Assembly (NCBI RefSeq): GCF_042677945.1
Contig: NZ_JBHUDN010000005.1
Strand: one strand, 5' to 3'
Origin: Haloplanus litoreus
GTDB lineage: Archaea; Halobacteriota; Halobacteria; Halobacteriales; Haloferacaceae
DNA length: 64,000 bases
The translations under genes were made by a program, and so were the position numbers. Positions within the stretch are counted from its first letter, which is position 1. Each line of letters starts with the position of its first letter. Positions 63,394-64,000 of this stretch are shown here, in pieces. The notes below the pieces were generated by a model. It was not told the origin of the DNA, did no database searches, and was given only the letters and a program-made list of their open reading frames with translations.

Positions 63394-64000
63394 TGAACAC
63401 GATACGGGCCGTCCTCGTCGCGTGCGTGGTGGTGGCGACGCTCGGATCGCCGGGCGTCGGCGCCGCGACGGCCGCCGAGGACTGCACGTTTCCGATCACG
63501 CGCACTGACGCGACGGGGACCGACGTGACCCTGTCGGCCGATCCCGACGAGGTGGTCACGCTCAACCCGAGTGCGGCACAGACGATGTACGAAATCGACG
63601 CCTGGGACGACGTCGTCGGCGTCTCGTCGTTCGCCGACTACCTCCCCGGTGCCGACGAGAAGACGACGGTCGGGTCGGGCAACACCGACGCCACGGTCGA
63701 GCGGACTATCGCGCTCGATCCGGACCTCGTTCTCGCGCCGAACACGATCGACGACTCCGTGGTGTCGCAACTCCGGGCCGCCGGGCTGACGGTGTACAAG
63801 TTCGAGGCGGCCGAGACCCTCGACGATATCGTCGAGAAGACGCGGCTGACGGGCGAACTCGTGGGCGCCTGCGAGGGCGCCGACTCCCGCGCCGACGAGA
63901 TGGAGCGCCAACTCGACGTGATCGAGGGTGCGGTCGACGGCGTCGACCGGCCGAAGGTGTTCTACACCTTCTTCGGTTTCACCGCCGGAGACGGCACCTT
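63394..64000 (+). CDS. BtuF-like ABC transporter substrate-binding protein, 5' part
   Basis: The first 202 residues; the gene runs off the window. A Sec signal peptide covers residues 1-28 (VLVACVVVATLGSPGVGAAT). The helical-backbone binding-protein fold follows: VTLNPSAAQTMYEIDAWDDVVGVS and the LDPDLVLAPNTIDDSVVSQLRAAG pattern of cobalamin/iron-siderophore receptors. No lipobox cysteine is seen, so it is probably anchored by a C-terminal element beyond the window, as in PGF-CTERM binding proteins of haloarchaea. The permease and ATPase genes should follow. Confidence 0.9.

Overview
The window is haloarchaeal chromosome (class Halobacteria). The evidence is the very high GC with GC-ending codons, acidic Asp/Glu-rich proteins, archaeal information-processing genes (split RNA polymerase subunits, aEF-2, aEF-1alpha, L10e, type II GAPDH, NucS, SepF) and TATA elements about 24-30 nt before many start codons, the pattern of leaderless transcripts. 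Genus cannot be fixed by eye. Four N runs (3402-3413, 32160-32199, 36983-37037, 48344-48397) mark a draft assembly; three lie inside genes.

Layout. 1-4930: a FAD-only thioredoxin-reductase-like protein, MutS and ThiD-ThiN, all on the minus strand. 5031-8264: a membrane protein with a cytoplasmic winged helix, a secreted protein built from 36-bp repeats, and a HalX response regulator that overlaps it. 8315-15064: a D-malate/tartrate dehydrogenase-like enzyme, an MFS carrier, a DICT protein, NucS and PEP carboxylase. 15138-19557: L10e, an ATP-grasp ligase, Hsp20, and the convergent glycolytic genes pgk and gap with a 51-aa membrane protein between them. 19823-29447: a Tat-secreted VWA protein, an M29 aminopeptidase, an Lrp regulator divergent from a TrkA-N/APC-UspA transport pair, an HVO_0476 zinc finger protein, PCMT plus a diverged paralogue, a HerA-like ATPase, and a 34-aa zinc ribbon antisense to the ATPase end. 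29563-33021: a decayed ORF and two convergent histidine kinases.

33324-53835 is the core information-processing block: tRNA-Asp, rpoH-B''-B'-A'-A''-nusA, rps12-rps7, aEF-2, aEF-1alpha, rps10 and tRNA-Ala. Unrelated genes interrupt it: a PQQ-propeller lipoprotein, an iron alcohol dehydrogenase, a DUF5781 protein, a third histidine kinase and an ACT/homoserine dehydrogenase operon. 53836-55100 is 1.26 kb without a recognisable gene. 55101-64000 holds an RNB ribonuclease, zinc and PUA proteins, a small membrane protein, a DUF1028 protein, SepF, UvrA, a serine hydrolase and the start of a BtuF-like binding protein.

The most interesting signals are: (i) a 39-aa Thr/Ile-containing leader ORF with AT-rich Ile/Thr codons that abuts the ACT-hom operon; (ii) an XRE-like helix-turn-helix segment inserted in the clamp region of RpoA'; (iii) the repeat-protein/HalX regulator pair; (iv) displaced copies of tRNA 3' ends beside both tRNA genes; (v) a 34-aa zinc ribbon gene antisense to the end of a HerA-like ATPase.
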